From DASRDS01 sp035652495 (lineage in GTDB: Bacteria; Gemmatimonadota; Gemmatimonadetes; Gemmatimonadales; Gemmatimonadaceae), in the NCBI GenBank assembly GCA_035652495.1, contig DASRDS010000204.1:1-64000 (forward strand): a stretch of DNA of 64,000 bases, written 5' to 3'. Numbering within the stretch: position 1 is the first letter of the stretch; each line of letters opens with the position of its first letter. Below the pieces are notes generated by a model that was not told the DNA's origin, ran no database searches, and was given only the letters and a program-made list of their open reading frames with translations. This document shows, in pieces, positions 20,754-29,229 of this stretch. Made by a program: the position numbers and the translations under genes.

Positions 20754-21080
20754 TCACTCCCCGGCGCGAATCGAATCGACGCGAATCGTCTTCGTCTTCG
20801 CGTCCAGTGTGCCGGTGACTGTCACCTTCTTGCCCGCGAACCGTTCGGGCAGCCGCTGATCGCTCAACTTGTACACGTTTCTGCCGTCGAACAGCACGAA
20901 TCCGACGCCGTGATCTTCGACGCAGGCTTTGACGCACGCTTCGTCGGTCGGACCCATCTGCATCTGCGAGTGGTCGGCGTTCGAGCACATCTCGTCCGTG
21001 ATCGTGCCGGCAAAAGACCGCTCATCCGGCATGGCAGACAGCGCCGACAGAGCGACGATGCAACACATGAAGGCTCTCAT
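20754..21080 (-). CDS. Small exported OB-fold-like protein (DUF5818-like)
   Basis: 108 residues with a signal peptide and a mature domain of the pattern FAGTITDEMCSNADHSQM...ACVKACVEDHGVGFVLFDG...YKLSDQ...FAGKKVTVTGTLDAKTKTIRVDSI. This alternation (exported small beta-barrel, early Cys near His, CVKAC, G-K-V-T-G-T-L-D...T-I) is common in acidobacterial proteins labelled DUF5818; the label is from memory and not checked. Cysteines and histidines suggest metal or redox contact. Confidence 0.55.
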   Translation of the reverse strand: MRAFMCCIVALSALSAMPDERSFAGTITDEMCSNADHSQMQMGPTDEACVKACVEDHGVGFVLFDGRNVYKLSDQRLPERFAGKKVTVTGTLDAKTKTIRVDSIRAGE

Positions 21081-21181
21081 CAGGAATACCTTTCGCTGCG
21101 CAGAATCCTACTTCTATTCGATGACCGCGATTGAATAACCCGTTTGACAGCCGCAAAGTCCGGGACTATCGTGGAACCCTG

Positions 21182-21574
21182 ATGAGGCGTGTGCGTCGCA
21201 CCCTGTCCGCGCTGACGACCGTCTGGGTCTGCTGCCACGCAGCTGGCGTGATCGCGGCGCCGCTCGCCGTGTGCGTCGACGAGCTTCACCAGTCGGCCGA
21301 CACCGACTGCACGTGCGCCCACGGTGGCGATCACGGCACCTGCCCGATGCACCACTCAGCGCCGGCCAAGTCCTCGTCAAAGTCGAACTGCGCGTGCAAG
21401 AGCACCGCCGATCCGCACGCGGCCACCGTCGTCGCGATCGTTGGACCGATCGCCGTCATGGTCCAGCGCGCCGAGTTCGACGAACCATTGTGTGTCTCGA
21501 CGCTCACCGCCAGTTCGGCGCGCCACCTTCAGAGCGCGCCCCTCGCACCCGACGGTCCTCCGCCCCGCGCCTAG
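21182..21574 (+). CDS. Exported Cys/His-rich protein with CTCAHG...TCPMHH motif
   Basis: 130 residues from ATG 21182 (MRRVRRTL), which places a signal peptide at the N-terminus; the frame is open a further 17 codons upstream. The mature region has D-C-T-C-A-H-G-G-D-H-G-T-C-P-M-H-H, then NCACK, and ends APDGPPPRA. The CPMHH element resembles the CPMHP of heavy-metal-binding domains. A paralogue with the same motif and the same end (PPDHPPPRA) is encoded at 24988-25368. Together they bracket copD, copC and two other copper-cassette genes, so a periplasmic copper-binding role is a reasonable inference. Confidence 0.6.
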   Translation: MRRVRRTLSALTTVWVCCHAAGVIAAPLAVCVDELHQSADTDCTCAHGGDHGTCPMHHSAPAKSSSKSNCACKSTADPHAATVVAIVGPIAVMVQRAEFDEPLCVSTLTASSARHLQSAPLAPDGPPPRA

Positions 21575-21882
21575 AGTCCTTTCCGTTTCGTAACCCGCAC
21601 CCGCTGGCGTTCGGTGACGTGCATCGAGCGCGAGCGCAGATGTTCCGGCTGGTTTCAGCGCTCGCCGTCGCTCGGCGCGCTCGCCAGCATTTTCAGGTCA
21701 ATCTCGGGATTGCGAGGTCTTATGAAGGTCGGGCTCTTTGTCGCCGCGACCGTGACCCTCCAGGATGACAACGCGCCAAGTCGACGCGTGGCCACGCTGC
21801 GGCGCATTTCGCTCGACAGTGGTTGCGAAGTCGCCGGCGGCGATGGAGCGTCGGCGTCGAATGGTGAATCGTCCGCCTCACG
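21575..21882 (+). other. Gap without a recognised gene
   Basis: Short open frames on both strands here are arginine-rich readings of GC-rich DNA, with no ribosome-binding site or recognisable domain. The stretch may contain the promoter of the copD-led operon, but no clear -35/-10 pair stands out. Confidence 0.4.
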
Positions 21883-22713
21883 GTGACCGAAATCGCCGTC
21901 ACGATCGTCGTCTACGCGCTGACGCTGACGCTGGTCGGCGCGTCAACGGTGCGCTCGGCGTTGCTGCGTCGGGCCGACCGCGCCGGCGATCCGCTGATCG
22001 TCGAGCGGCTGCGAGGCATCGAGGCGACGGCGTGGCTCGCACTGGTGCTGGCCCTCGCCGTTCGCGCCTGGGCCCATACCGCGACGGTCTTCGGTCCGGC
22101 CGACTCGATGTCGGTGGACGCGCTGAAGACGATCGCGTTGGTCAGCCGCTGGGGCGAGGCGTGGCGGTGGCAGATGATGGCCGCTCTCGTGGGCGCCGCA
22201 GCGATCTGCGCGATTCGCGGCCGCGCGGCCGGCATCGTCGGCGCCTGCGCGACGCTGGCGTTGGTCGTTGCGCTCGCACGCGGCGGTCACACGGAAGGGA
22301 TGCCGACGCGAATGGTGGTCCAGACGGTGCACATCCTCGGTGGTGGCGCGTGGCTCGGCACGCTCGGCGTCGTTGCAGCCATCAGCGGAGACCGCACGGA
22401 CGATCGAGCGCGTCTGCTGAGAGCGTTCTTTCCGCTGGCGCTTGCCGGGGTTGCGACATTGGCGGCGACGGGCGTCGTCGCGGCATACACATACGTCGGT
22501 GCCATTTCGAACCTGTGGACGACCAGTTACGGCCGGACGCTAGTGGCGAAACTGTCGCTCGTGGCGGGGGCCCTCGGATGTGGATACGTCAACTGGCGAT
22601 CGTTGCGAAGACCGCGCGCGGAACCCATCGCGCCGGCGCTTCGCTGGGAACTGATGCTCGCAGCGGCGATCGTGATCGCCACTGGTATCCTGACCGAACT
22701 CGCACATCCGTAA
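21883..22713 (+). CDS. copD: CopD-family copper-resistance membrane protein
   Basis: 276 residues from GTG 21883. Roughly seven or eight membrane helices with conserved histidines: AVRAWAHTATVFGP, ARGGHTEGMPTRMVVQTVHILGGGAWLG and the closing TGILTELAHP. The QTVHILGGGAWLG segment is the hallmark of CopD/PcoD-type copper transport proteins, which move copper across the inner membrane and usually partner with CopC. copC follows after 13 bases. Confidence 0.88.
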   Translation: MTEIAVTIVVYALTLTLVGASTVRSALLRRADRAGDPLIVERLRGIEATAWLALVLALAVRAWAHTATVFGPADSMSVDALKTIALVSRWGEAWRWQMMAALVGAAAICAIRGRAAGIVGACATLALVVALARGGHTEGMPTRMVVQTVHILGGGAWLGTLGVVAAISGDRTDDRARLLRAFFPLALAGVATLAATGVVAAYTYVGAISNLWTTSYGRTLVAKLSLVAGALGCGYVNWRSLRRPRAEPIAPALRWELMLAAAIVIATGILTELAHP

Positions 22714-22726
22714 ATGAGGAGGGAGC

Positions 22727-23101
22727 ATGACGCGCACGATCTCGAGAGTCTTCTTCGCGTTCACACTCGTCGTGATGGGCCTGTCCGCCTACGTCCTGGC
22801 GCACACGAAGCTCGAGAAGAGCGAGCCGGCCGCCGGCGCCACGCTGACGCAGGCCCCGAAACAGATCCAACTCTGGTTCAACGAGAAGATCGATCCCGCC
22901 GTGAGCAAGCTCGATCTGACGGGCGCGTCGGGTAAAGTCGCGCTGAGCGGCATGCACGTCATGAGTGGCAAGGAGCTGATGGCGGCTGTTTCGGGCGCGG
23001 TACCGCCCGGCACCTACACCGTCGCCTGGCAGACCGCCGGCGACGATGGGCACGTCGTCAAGGGCGACTTCACGTTCACGGTCAAGGCGACGACACATTG
23101 A
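22727..23101 (+). CDS. copC: CopC-family periplasmic copper-binding protein
   Basis: 124 residues with a signal peptide cut before HTKLEKSEPAAG, which leaves the N-terminal His that ligates Cu(II) in CopC. The typical features LTQAPKQIQLWFNEKIDPAVSKL and PPGTYTVAWQTAGDDGHVVKGDFTFTV are present, the Asp/His near the end being the other copper ligands. A good ribosome-binding site (GGAGG) precedes ATG 22727. The stop overlaps the next start by one base (TGATG). Confidence 0.92.
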   Translation: MTRTISRVFFAFTLVVMGLSAYVLAHTKLEKSEPAAGATLTQAPKQIQLWFNEKIDPAVSKLDLTGASGKVALSGMHVMSGKELMAAVSGAVPPGTYTVAWQTAGDDGHVVKGDFTFTVKATTH

Positions 23102-24096
23102 TGACCAGGCCATCGCTCGTCGCTTCCGTACTGCTGGCTGTCGCGTGCGTCGGATTCGGGATCGCGAGCCCGTCCGCGCAGCAGGCGCCGCGCACGTACC
23201 AGTTCCACGGCACGGTCGAAGCCGTAGATCCCGCGGCACGGACCGTCACCGTCAACGGCGAGAACGTCGTCGGCTGGATGTCAGCGATGACGATGGTGTA
23301 CCGCCTCGACAAGCCGGAAACGATCGGTCAGCTGAAGGCTGGCCAACGTATCACGGCGACCGTGCACGATGGCGACTTCACGACGCTGTACGACGTCCGC
23401 ATCGTCGGGACGAAGGCGGCCGAGCCGGCCGTCGATCTGCCGCCGCTGTCGTACGTCTGCCCCTCGCCTGGCGAGGAGGCGTACGTCGACGACAAGCCCG
23501 GCAAGTGTCCCAAGTCCGGCGCGGCGCTCGTGCCGCGCCGGCTCGTCACCGCCTACTCGTGTCTGAAGGTGCAGCTCGTCATTCGGGAGGCTCCAGGCAC
23601 GTGTCCGATCGACCACACGCCGCTCGTGCCGATCACGGCGGCGCTGTACTTCACCTGCGCGGCCGATAAGAAGGTGCACGAGCTCACGCCGGGGACGTGC
23701 GCGGACGGCAGCGCGCGCATCAAGGCGTACGATCGCGTCCCGCACGGCGATCACAATCCGCGGCACGGTGGTCTGTTGTTCATGGCCTCGGACCAGTGGC
23801 ATCACCTCGAAGGAACCTTCGTGGCGCCTGACGTCTTTCGGGTGTACTTCTACGACGACATGACACGGCCGATGTCGCCGGCAGGAATGACGGCGAGCGT
23901 GTCGCGGGCGGATGCCAACGGTACGCCCGTCGGATCCGCGCAGCCGCTCTCGGCGGGCGCCGATCCGAGCACCCTGGAAGTGCGCATCGCCGGCGCGACG
24001 CCGCCGCTGAATCTCAAGCTTCGCGTGGCGTTCAAGGCCGGCGATGCCGCCCAGGCATTTGACTTCACCTTTCCGGCGTACTCGAAGGAACGATGA
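23101..24096 (+). CDS. CusF-like protein with three degenerate heavy-metal-binding repeats
   Basis: 331 residues, exported. Residues about 27-100 form a CusF-type OB fold (FHGTVEAVDPAARTVTV..., WMSAMTMVYRLD), with the Trp and Met residues that bind Cu(I). Then come three HMBD-like repeats: YVCPSPGEEAYVDDKPGKCP, YSCLKVQLVIREAPGTCP and FTCAADKKVHELTPGTC, each about 35-40 residues with a C...PG.C core, but with the usual CPMHP altered. A beta-rich C-terminus with PHGDHNPRHGGLLFM follows. Likely a periplasmic copper chaperone. It starts on the last base of copC and overlaps the next gene by ATGA. Confidence 0.8.
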   Translation: MTRPSLVASVLLAVACVGFGIASPSAQQAPRTYQFHGTVEAVDPAARTVTVNGENVVGWMSAMTMVYRLDKPETIGQLKAGQRITATVHDGDFTTLYDVRIVGTKAAEPAVDLPPLSYVCPSPGEEAYVDDKPGKCPKSGAALVPRRLVTAYSCLKVQLVIREAPGTCPIDHTPLVPITAALYFTCAADKKVHELTPGTCADGSARIKAYDRVPHGDHNPRHGGLLFMASDQWHHLEGTFVAPDVFRVYFYDDMTRPMSPAGMTASVSRADANGTPVGSAQPLSAGADPSTLEVRIAGATPPLNLKLRVAFKAGDAAQAFDFTFPAYSKER

Positions 24097-24995
24097 GCCG
24101 CTGCGCTTACGCGTCCATCGCCGTCATGACCGCGATCCTCGCCTGGACGGCGTGCGGGCGAGCGCCGGAGACGACGCGGTTCGCGCTGCCGCTGGGACCG
24201 GGGCCGGAGATCCGATTCGCCACCCACGGCGCCGTCGCATCGCGACCGGGCGTCGCTGCGCGCGGCCGGACGGTGGCGCTGGCGTGGTTCGCCAACTATG
24301 CCGGTACGACGGCGCTGTTCGTCACGACGAGCGACGACGGCGGCGGGACATTTAGACCGACCATTCGCGTCGTGACCTCGCCGGCGATCGATGCCGGCGA
24401 ACCACCGCGCCTGCTGTTCGAACGCCCGGGCGAGACGCCGCGGCTTGTCGTCCGTTGGATCGAGCGCACCCGAAATGGCGCTGCCGTACGCTCGGCGCTG
24501 TCGACGAACGGCGGCGCCACGTTCGATCGCGACGCCGCCGATGCCGTGCGCCTGGTCTATACCGGCCCATCGGTCGACGACCCCGAGATTCCCGAGCGCG
24601 TGATCGCGGAGATCGACCGACCAGACGCCGCGAACTGGCGCGGCGTCGTCGACGCCGACGGGACGCTCGTCCTGGCCTGGGACGAGTCGAACGGCGCGGA
24701 TCGCCGCATCGCCCTGCAGCGTGTCGTCTTCAGCAACGACGGCGCGTTCACGCGGTTGCCGACGACGCCGGTGACTGCTTGGGGCGCGAACGCTCGGCCG
24801 GCGATCGCGACGACGACGGGCGGCGTGATCGTGGCGTGGGTGGACGACCGAGCGGGCCGCTCGACGATTGCGCTGCGGCCCGTCGGCCTCGAGACGTTGT
24901 GCGCCGACCCCAAGGCCGCCGCGCCAGCGCCGCTGACCTTCGAGTGGGCACCGTGGCCGTCACACACGACGACGACGCATCGTCATCATGACTAA
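24093..24995 (+). CDS. Lipoprotein with BNR/sialidase-like repeats
   Basis: 300 residues. The N-terminus ends in a lipobox-like AWTACG, so it is probably anchored to a membrane. Repeated S/T-x-D/N-G-G-x-T-F Asp-box elements (TTSDDGGGTFRP, LSTNGGATFDR) indicate a six-bladed propeller of the sialidase/BNR type; no sialidase catalytic set was identified. The C-terminus HTTTTHRHHD is His-rich. It overlaps the CusF/HMBD gene upstream and the Cys/His-peptide gene downstream, placing it firmly in the copper cassette. A scaffold or metal-relay role is inference. Confidence 0.7.
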   Translation: MSRCAYASIAVMTAILAWTACGRAPETTRFALPLGPGPEIRFATHGAVASRPGVAARGRTVALAWFANYAGTTALFVTTSDDGGGTFRPTIRVVTSPAIDAGEPPRLLFERPGETPRLVVRWIERTRNGAAVRSALSTNGGATFDRDAADAVRLVYTGPSVDDPEIPERVIAEIDRPDAANWRGVVDADGTLVLAWDESNGADRRIALQRVVFSNDGAFTRLPTTPVTAWGANARPAIATTTGGVIVAWVDDRAGRSTIALRPVGLETLCADPKAAAPAPLTFEWAPWPSHTTTTHRHHD

Positions 24996-25368
24996 CACGA
25001 TCGGCCGCCGCCTGCGTGTCGTTGTCGCGGCCGTCTGGATCGGCTACCGCGTGGCCGCGCTCGTCGCCGCGCCCGCGATCGTCTGGATCGACGCGGCGGG
25101 CGCCACGGTCGAGTGCCACTGCACGCATGGCGCCGATGCGACCTGTCCCATGCATCACCAGCCGGCGGGCGGCACGCGCGTCTGTGCGATGCAGGCCGCC
25201 GGCGACTGGGCGACAGCGGCCGTCGAATCGATGCTCGGCCTGGCGGCGCCGCACGCGCAGCACGTCACGATCGACGCTGTACGATGTGGCGATCGGATTC
25301 ACATCGCCGTCGTCACTCCGCTCCCGCTCCTCTCCGTTCCGCCCGATCATCCGCCTCCACGCGCGTAG
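24988..25368 (+). CDS. Exported Cys/His-rich protein, paralogue of 21182-21574
   Basis: 126 residues starting inside the lipoprotein gene. A signal-like hydrophobic stretch (VVVAAVWIGYRVAALVAAPAI) is followed by ECHCTHGADATCPMHHQPAGG and one later Cys; the C-terminus PPDHPPPRA mirrors that of the paralogue. Apart from the motif and the ends the two proteins differ, so the Cys/His cluster is the part under constraint. Position in the middle of the CopC/CopD/SCO1/PCuAC cluster supports copper binding. Confidence 0.6.
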   Translation: MTNTIGRRLRVVVAAVWIGYRVAALVAAPAIVWIDAAGATVECHCTHGADATCPMHHQPAGGTRVCAMQAAGDWATAAVESMLGLAAPHAQHVTIDAVRCGDRIHIAVVTPLPLLSVPPDHPPPRA

Positions 25369-25382
25369 CGCTTACCGGTAGT

Positions 25383-25400
25383 GCAGGCCTTCAAGCCTGC
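25383..25400. repeat. REP-like palindrome
   Basis: A perfect 6-bp inverted repeat, GCAGGC/GCCTGC, around CTTCAA, in the 76-base gap between the Cys/His-peptide gene and the cytochrome c gene. Palindromes of this wording recur between genes in some acidobacterial genomes, from memory. It could also act as an mRNA-processing hairpin dividing the cassette in two. Confidence 0.4.
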
Positions 25401-25444
25401 CCGACAGATTCATTCGGTTTCAAAGGTTCGGGAGGAGTGTGCCC

Positions 25445-25825
25445 ATGAGCCGCATGGGACTTCGTCCGGCGATCGGCATCGGCATCGCGATCGCCGCGAT
25501 CGGATGCAGCAGTCCGGCGCCGACCGCGGCCGTGGGTCGCGAGCTGTACGCGTCGAACGGCTGCGCGAGCTGTCACGGCGCAAACGGGCACGGCGACGGA
25601 CCGGTCGCGAAGACGCTGGTGCCGCCGCCGCGCGACTTTCGCGACGCGTCGGCGTTCAAGAACGGCACCGACGTGGCCGCGATCGCGACGACGCTGGAAA
25701 GCGGGTTGTCGAGCAATGGCGGCAGCATGCCGTCGTTCCGCCACCTGACGCGCGACGAACGCGCGTCGCTGGCGTTGTATGTCATTTCCCTGCGGACGAC
25801 GCAGGCATCGAAGGAGCAGCCATGA
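25445..25825 (+). CDS. Class I cytochrome c lipoprotein
   Basis: 126 residues from ATG 25445, with an AGGAG site seven bases upstream. Lipobox AAIGC (Cys21), haem-binding CASCH (Cys40, Cys43, His44) and a probable axial Met95 in GGSMPSFRHL. This is a small periplasmic electron carrier of about 100 mature residues. It overlaps the PCuAC gene by ATGA. Together with PCuAC and SCO1, which deliver copper to cytochrome oxidase, it suggests that the second half of the copper cassette serves respiratory Cu centres. Confidence 0.88.
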   Translation: MSRMGLRPAIGIGIAIAAIGCSSPAPTAAVGRELYASNGCASCHGANGHGDGPVAKTLVPPPRDFRDASAFKNGTDVAAIATTLESGLSSNGGSMPSFRHLTRDERASLALYVISLRTTQASKEQP

Positions 25826-26271
25826 AACGTTTACTGCAGTGGACGATCACGAGCGCGTGTCTTGCGGCAGCTGCTATCTGCATCGCGCACGCGCAGACGC
25901 AGACCGTCACCGCCCACGATGCGTGGACGCGCGAGCCCGCGCCCTCGCGCGACATCACCGCCGTGTTCGTCGTGCTCGAAAACACAGGCCAGGCCGCGCG
26001 CGCGGTCGTGTCGGCCACGTGCGACGCCGCGGACAAAGCGGAACTCCACGAGATGAAGAACGAGAACGGCATGATGCGCATGTCGCCCGTCAAGTCGATT
26101 CCGTTGCCGGCCGGCAAGACCGAGCTCAAGCCCGGCGGGCTGCACATCATGCTCTTCGGTCTGAAGCAGCGACCCGCCGTCGGCGATCATCTCAACGTTA
26201 CGCTGACGCTGGACGACGGATCCAAGGTGCCGCTATCGGCGGTCGTGCGCAAACAGGAGTCGATGCAATGA
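25822..26271 (+). CDS. PCuAC-family periplasmic copper chaperone
   Basis: 149 residues with a signal peptide ending AHAQ. The copper site H-x-M...M...H-x-M is present: His76/Met78 in AELHEMKNENGMMRM and His108/Met110 in PGGLHIMLFGLK. PCuAC proteins load Cu(I) onto the CuA site of cytochrome oxidase together with SCO1, whose gene follows with an ATGA-type overlap. Confidence 0.92.
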   Translation: MKRLLQWTITSACLAAAAICIAHAQTQTVTAHDAWTREPAPSRDITAVFVVLENTGQAARAVVSATCDAADKAELHEMKNENGMMRMSPVKSIPLPAGKTELKPGGLHIMLFGLKQRPAVGDHLNVTLTLDDGSKVPLSAVVRKQESMQ

Positions 26272-26867
26272 CGCCCTGGCGCCGCGCCCGTCTCGTCTTC
26301 GCGTTCGCGACGGCCGCCGCCGTCGCCGCCGCGTGCTCGTCGTCCGCTCCGCCGCCGATCGATTCGATCGGCGGCGACTTCTCGCTCACCGATCACAATG
26401 GCGGCCGGTTCGAGCTCTCGTCTCTCAGACACAAGGCCGTTCTCATCTTCTTCGGCTACACGTACTGCCCGGATGCGTGCCCGACGACGCTGTCCAAGCT
26501 GGGATCGGTCTACCGGCGACTGGGCGATGACGCGAAGCGCGTCAAGACGCTCTATGTCTCGGTCGATCCCGAGCGCGACACGCCGGCCGTGCTCAAAGCC
26601 GATCTGGCGAACTTCAGCGTCGACGCGCTGGGGCTCACGGGCACGAAAGCGCAGATCGACCGGGTCGTCGCGATGTACGGGGCGGCGTACCGCATCGAGC
26701 CGACGCCGGAGTCCGCGGCGAAGTACACGGTCTCGCACACGACGACGCTCTACTTGCTCGACGGCCGAGGGCAGACGCGGATCCGCTTCCGGTACGAGGC
26801 GGGTGTCGACGAGATCGTCAAAGGCATTCGCTCGGTCCTCGCCAGCCGCGACGCGGACATCTCATGA
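26268..26867 (+). CDS. SCO1/SenC-family copper-delivery protein
   Basis: 199 residues with a lipobox-like AAACS. Thioredoxin fold with the copper-binding CPDACP (Cys67, Cys71) and the conserved late His157 in TVSHTTTLYLLD; VDPERDTP is also typical. It reduces or metallates the CuA centre of cytochrome oxidase in characterised members. Start ATG 26268 overlaps the PCuAC stop, and its own stop overlaps the next gene. Confidence 0.93.
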   Translation: MTPWRRARLVFAFATAAAVAAACSSSAPPPIDSIGGDFSLTDHNGGRFELSSLRHKAVLIFFGYTYCPDACPTTLSKLGSVYRRLGDDAKRVKTLYVSVDPERDTPAVLKADLANFSVDALGLTGTKAQIDRVVAMYGAAYRIEPTPESAAKYTVSHTTTLYLLDGRGQTRIRFRYEAGVDEIVKGIRSVLASRDADIS

Positions 26868-27777
26868 TGCGCGCGCTGATCCTCGCGGCCGCCTTCCTCG
26901 CCGCCGCCGGTACGAAGTCGGCGATCCCGCGGACCGCTGACGGACATCCCGACCTGCAGGGCACGTGGGACAACGCGACGGTGACGCCGCTCGAGCGTCC
27001 GAAGGAATTCGCGGACAAGCCGTACTTCACCGAAGCCGAGGCCGCGGATTTCGTCGCCCATGGCCTCGACCGCTTCATCGCCGCACGGGGCGAGGTGGAG
27101 CTCAAGGTCAACGGCGAAATCAACGGCATCTGGTCCGGGCCGGCGCGTGTCGGCCCGAGCCTGCGGACGTCGATTGTCACCGATCCGCCGGACGGACGGC
27201 TGCCGCCGCTGACGCCGGAGACGCAGGCGCGCATGCAGGCGCGCATGGCCGAGCGGCGCGCGCATCCGTTCGACAACCCGGAGGATCTCACGCTCGGCGA
27301 ACGCTGCCTGATGTGGGGCGCCGGGCCGCCGATGATGCCTGTGCCGCAGAACAGCAACCTGCAGATTGTGCAAACGCGCGATGCGATTGTCTTCGAGACC
27401 GAGATGGTTCACGAAGCGCGCATCGTGCCGTTCGACGGACGTCCGCATCTGCCGGCGGCGATCCGGCAGATGACCGGCGATTCACGCGGACACTGGGAGG
27501 GTGACGCACTCCTCGTCGAGACGACGAACTTCACGGCGAAGACGGAGCTGCGCGGAACGACTGCGGAGCGTCATGTCGTGGAGCGATTTACGATGACGGA
27601 CGCCGACACCATTCAGTACCAGTTCACGGTGGACGATCGGCCGCATTCGCACGTCCGTGGACCGGGGAGGTGTATCTCGTGCGGACGCAGGATCGGATCT
27701 TCGAGTATGCGTGCCACGAAGCGAACTACTCGATGGCGCTGATCCTCCAGGGGGCTCGCGCGGAAGACAAGCGATGA
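26864..27777 (+). pseudogene. Exported protein of unknown function, frameshifted near 27,638
   Basis: The first 257 or so codons encode a signal peptide and the acidobacterial pattern IPRTADGHPDLQGTWDNATV, a later CLMWGAGPPMMPV and ADTIQYQFTVDD. The frame then runs into nonsense. Restoring one base in GATCGGCC (27,635-27,642) gives a continuous reading that ends EVYLVRTQDRIFEYACHEAN...SMALILQGARAEDKR with a stop at 27775-27777. This ending fits the upstream part, so a 1-base deletion, or a sequencing error, is the likely cause. It overlaps the SCO1 gene at its start. Confidence 0.7.
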
Positions 27778-27903
27778 ACCGCGTGACGCCGTGCTCCTCG
27801 CCGATGACGAGACCCTGCTCGAGATCGTCAGGGATCGTGTGGATCGAGGCGCAGGACTACGACGTGCGGATCCATTCGGCGGCGGGGCGGGCGGTCTCTC
27901 GTG

Positions 27904-28434
27904 TCATTCGAACGGGTACTTCGGAGGCAGGATGTTGTTCAGGCGCAGGTAGACTTCGCACTGTCCGCGCGTGTGGGCCATGTGGGCGAAACCGCCTTCG
28001 AACGCCTCGTAGCCTGTCTCCTCGATATTCGCGAACTTGACGGTCCGACTGAGCTGTTCTTCGGTCGCCGCCTTCAGCGCCGTGATCACGAACGCTTCGG
28101 AGGCGTGAAGATACGCGAGAATTTGCGCCTTGTCGGTGGTGCCCCTCGGCAGCGGCTCCGGTCCTTTCAGTCCCGTGACGAGCGCCGCCATCCCGATGTT
28201 GAACACGCCGATGTGCGTGGCCAACCCGCCGTAGTTGCGCTCCGTCGGTTTGGCCGTCGACGGCGGGATGTACGCGAACGCGTCGGCGGGCATCGCATCC
28301 ACCACGGTGTAGGTGAACGCATAGGAGCTCGCCCAATGCTTGAGGGCATTGGCCTTCCAGTCGTAGTTGGCCGCCCTCACCGGGAAGGCCGCGATCGCGC
28401 ACAGCGCGAGCGTGACGAGAATGATTCTTCGCAT
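27904..28434 (-). CDS. Exported DinB-family protein
   Basis: 176 residues from ATG 28434, starting with a signal peptide (ILVTLALCAIAAFPVRA). The four-helix DinB/YfiT pattern is visible: an early W-K-A-N-A-L-K-H-W helix, a conserved His in GLATHIGVFNIGMA and a later H in GGFAHMAHTRGQCEVYLR, the three-His metal site of the superfamily. Exported versions of this otherwise cytoplasmic thiol-transferase fold are common in Acidobacteriota. It is divergent from the Tat-exported gene at 28496. Confidence 0.8.
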   Translation of the reverse strand: MRRIILVTLALCAIAAFPVRAANYDWKANALKHWASSYAFTYTVVDAMPADAFAYIPPSTAKPTERNYGGLATHIGVFNIGMAALVTGLKGPEPLPRGTTDKAQILAYLHASEAFVITALKAATEEQLSRTVKFANIEETGYEAFEGGFAHMAHTRGQCEVYLRLNNILPPKYPFE

Positions 28435-28495
28435 AGACTCACACTGTATAGTCGCCGTTGGTCGAACGCAATCGATCGCGGAAAAGGAGCGACAC

Positions 28496-29140
28496 ATGCC
28501 GGTACCCGATCGGCGGAGTTTTCTCGCTGCAATGTCCGGGCTCGCAGTGCTGCCCGCGCTGGCGACCGCTGGCGAACTCGACCAGGCGCAGGCGCCGCAA
28601 ACGTGGGACCTGTCCTGGCTGGATTCGTTCAAAGGCAAACACAAGCAGCTCTTTGACATGGGCGGCGCGGACGTGAATGGCGACTCGACGCTGCGCATGC
28701 CGTCGAACTACCTGGCGTTGGCGAAGGAAGTGCTGAAGATGGAGCCGCCCGACGTCAACGTCGCGATCGGCATCCAGCAGACGGCGTTCCCCTTTCTCGC
28801 GAGCGACGCGTTGTGGCCGAAACTCAAGATCGGCGAGCTGTGGAAGATCAAGGATCCCCGGACAGGTCAGCCGGCGCAGCGCAATATCTTCCTCGGGCAA
28901 GCGGGCGGCGCTCCGACGAACACGATCCTCTCGCTGCAGGAGCGCGGCGCCATCTTCTGGCAGTGCAACATGGCGTTGTTCGGCGTCGCGGGGATGATCG
29001 CACAGGCGGTCAATCGGCCAATGCCCGAGGTGCGCGCCGAGCTCATCGCCGGGTTCGTCCCAGGCGTGAAGCTCGTGCCGGCGCACACGCTGCTCGTCGG
29101 CCTTGTGCAGGAGCGCGGGTTCACGTACCAGCGCGTCTGA
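28496..29140 (+). CDS. Tat-exported protein with a DsrE-like C-terminal half
   Basis: 214 residues from ATG 28496, preceded by AAAGGAG. The N-terminus DRRSFLAAMSGLAVLPALA is a twin-arginine signal. The C-terminal half (AIFWQCNMALFGVAGMIAQ, ...FVPGVKLVPAHTLLVGLVQERGFTY) has the layout of DsrE/DsrF-like sulfur-relay folds including a Cys at the expected place. The assignment is by pattern only. Its promoter region is shared with the divergent DinB gene. Confidence 0.6.
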   Translation: MPVPDRRSFLAAMSGLAVLPALATAGELDQAQAPQTWDLSWLDSFKGKHKQLFDMGGADVNGDSTLRMPSNYLALAKEVLKMEPPDVNVAIGIQQTAFPFLASDALWPKLKIGELWKIKDPRTGQPAQRNIFLGQAGGAPTNTILSLQERGAIFWQCNMALFGVAGMIAQAVNRPMPEVRAELIAGFVPGVKLVPAHTLLVGLVQERGFTYQRV

Positions 29141-29229
29141 GAGCGGGCGCCGGGCGTCAGGACGACGGTTGGCGATCTGATAGACCTCGCGCGAGCGTGC
29201 ACTCGCGGTCCGTCATCTCGACGCCTTCC

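Noticed and set aside
27778..27903. Response-regulator-like stretch (DAVLLADDETLLEIV in one frame)
   Set aside because: Only about 30 residues, no start or continuation; too short to separate from chance in GC-rich DNA.
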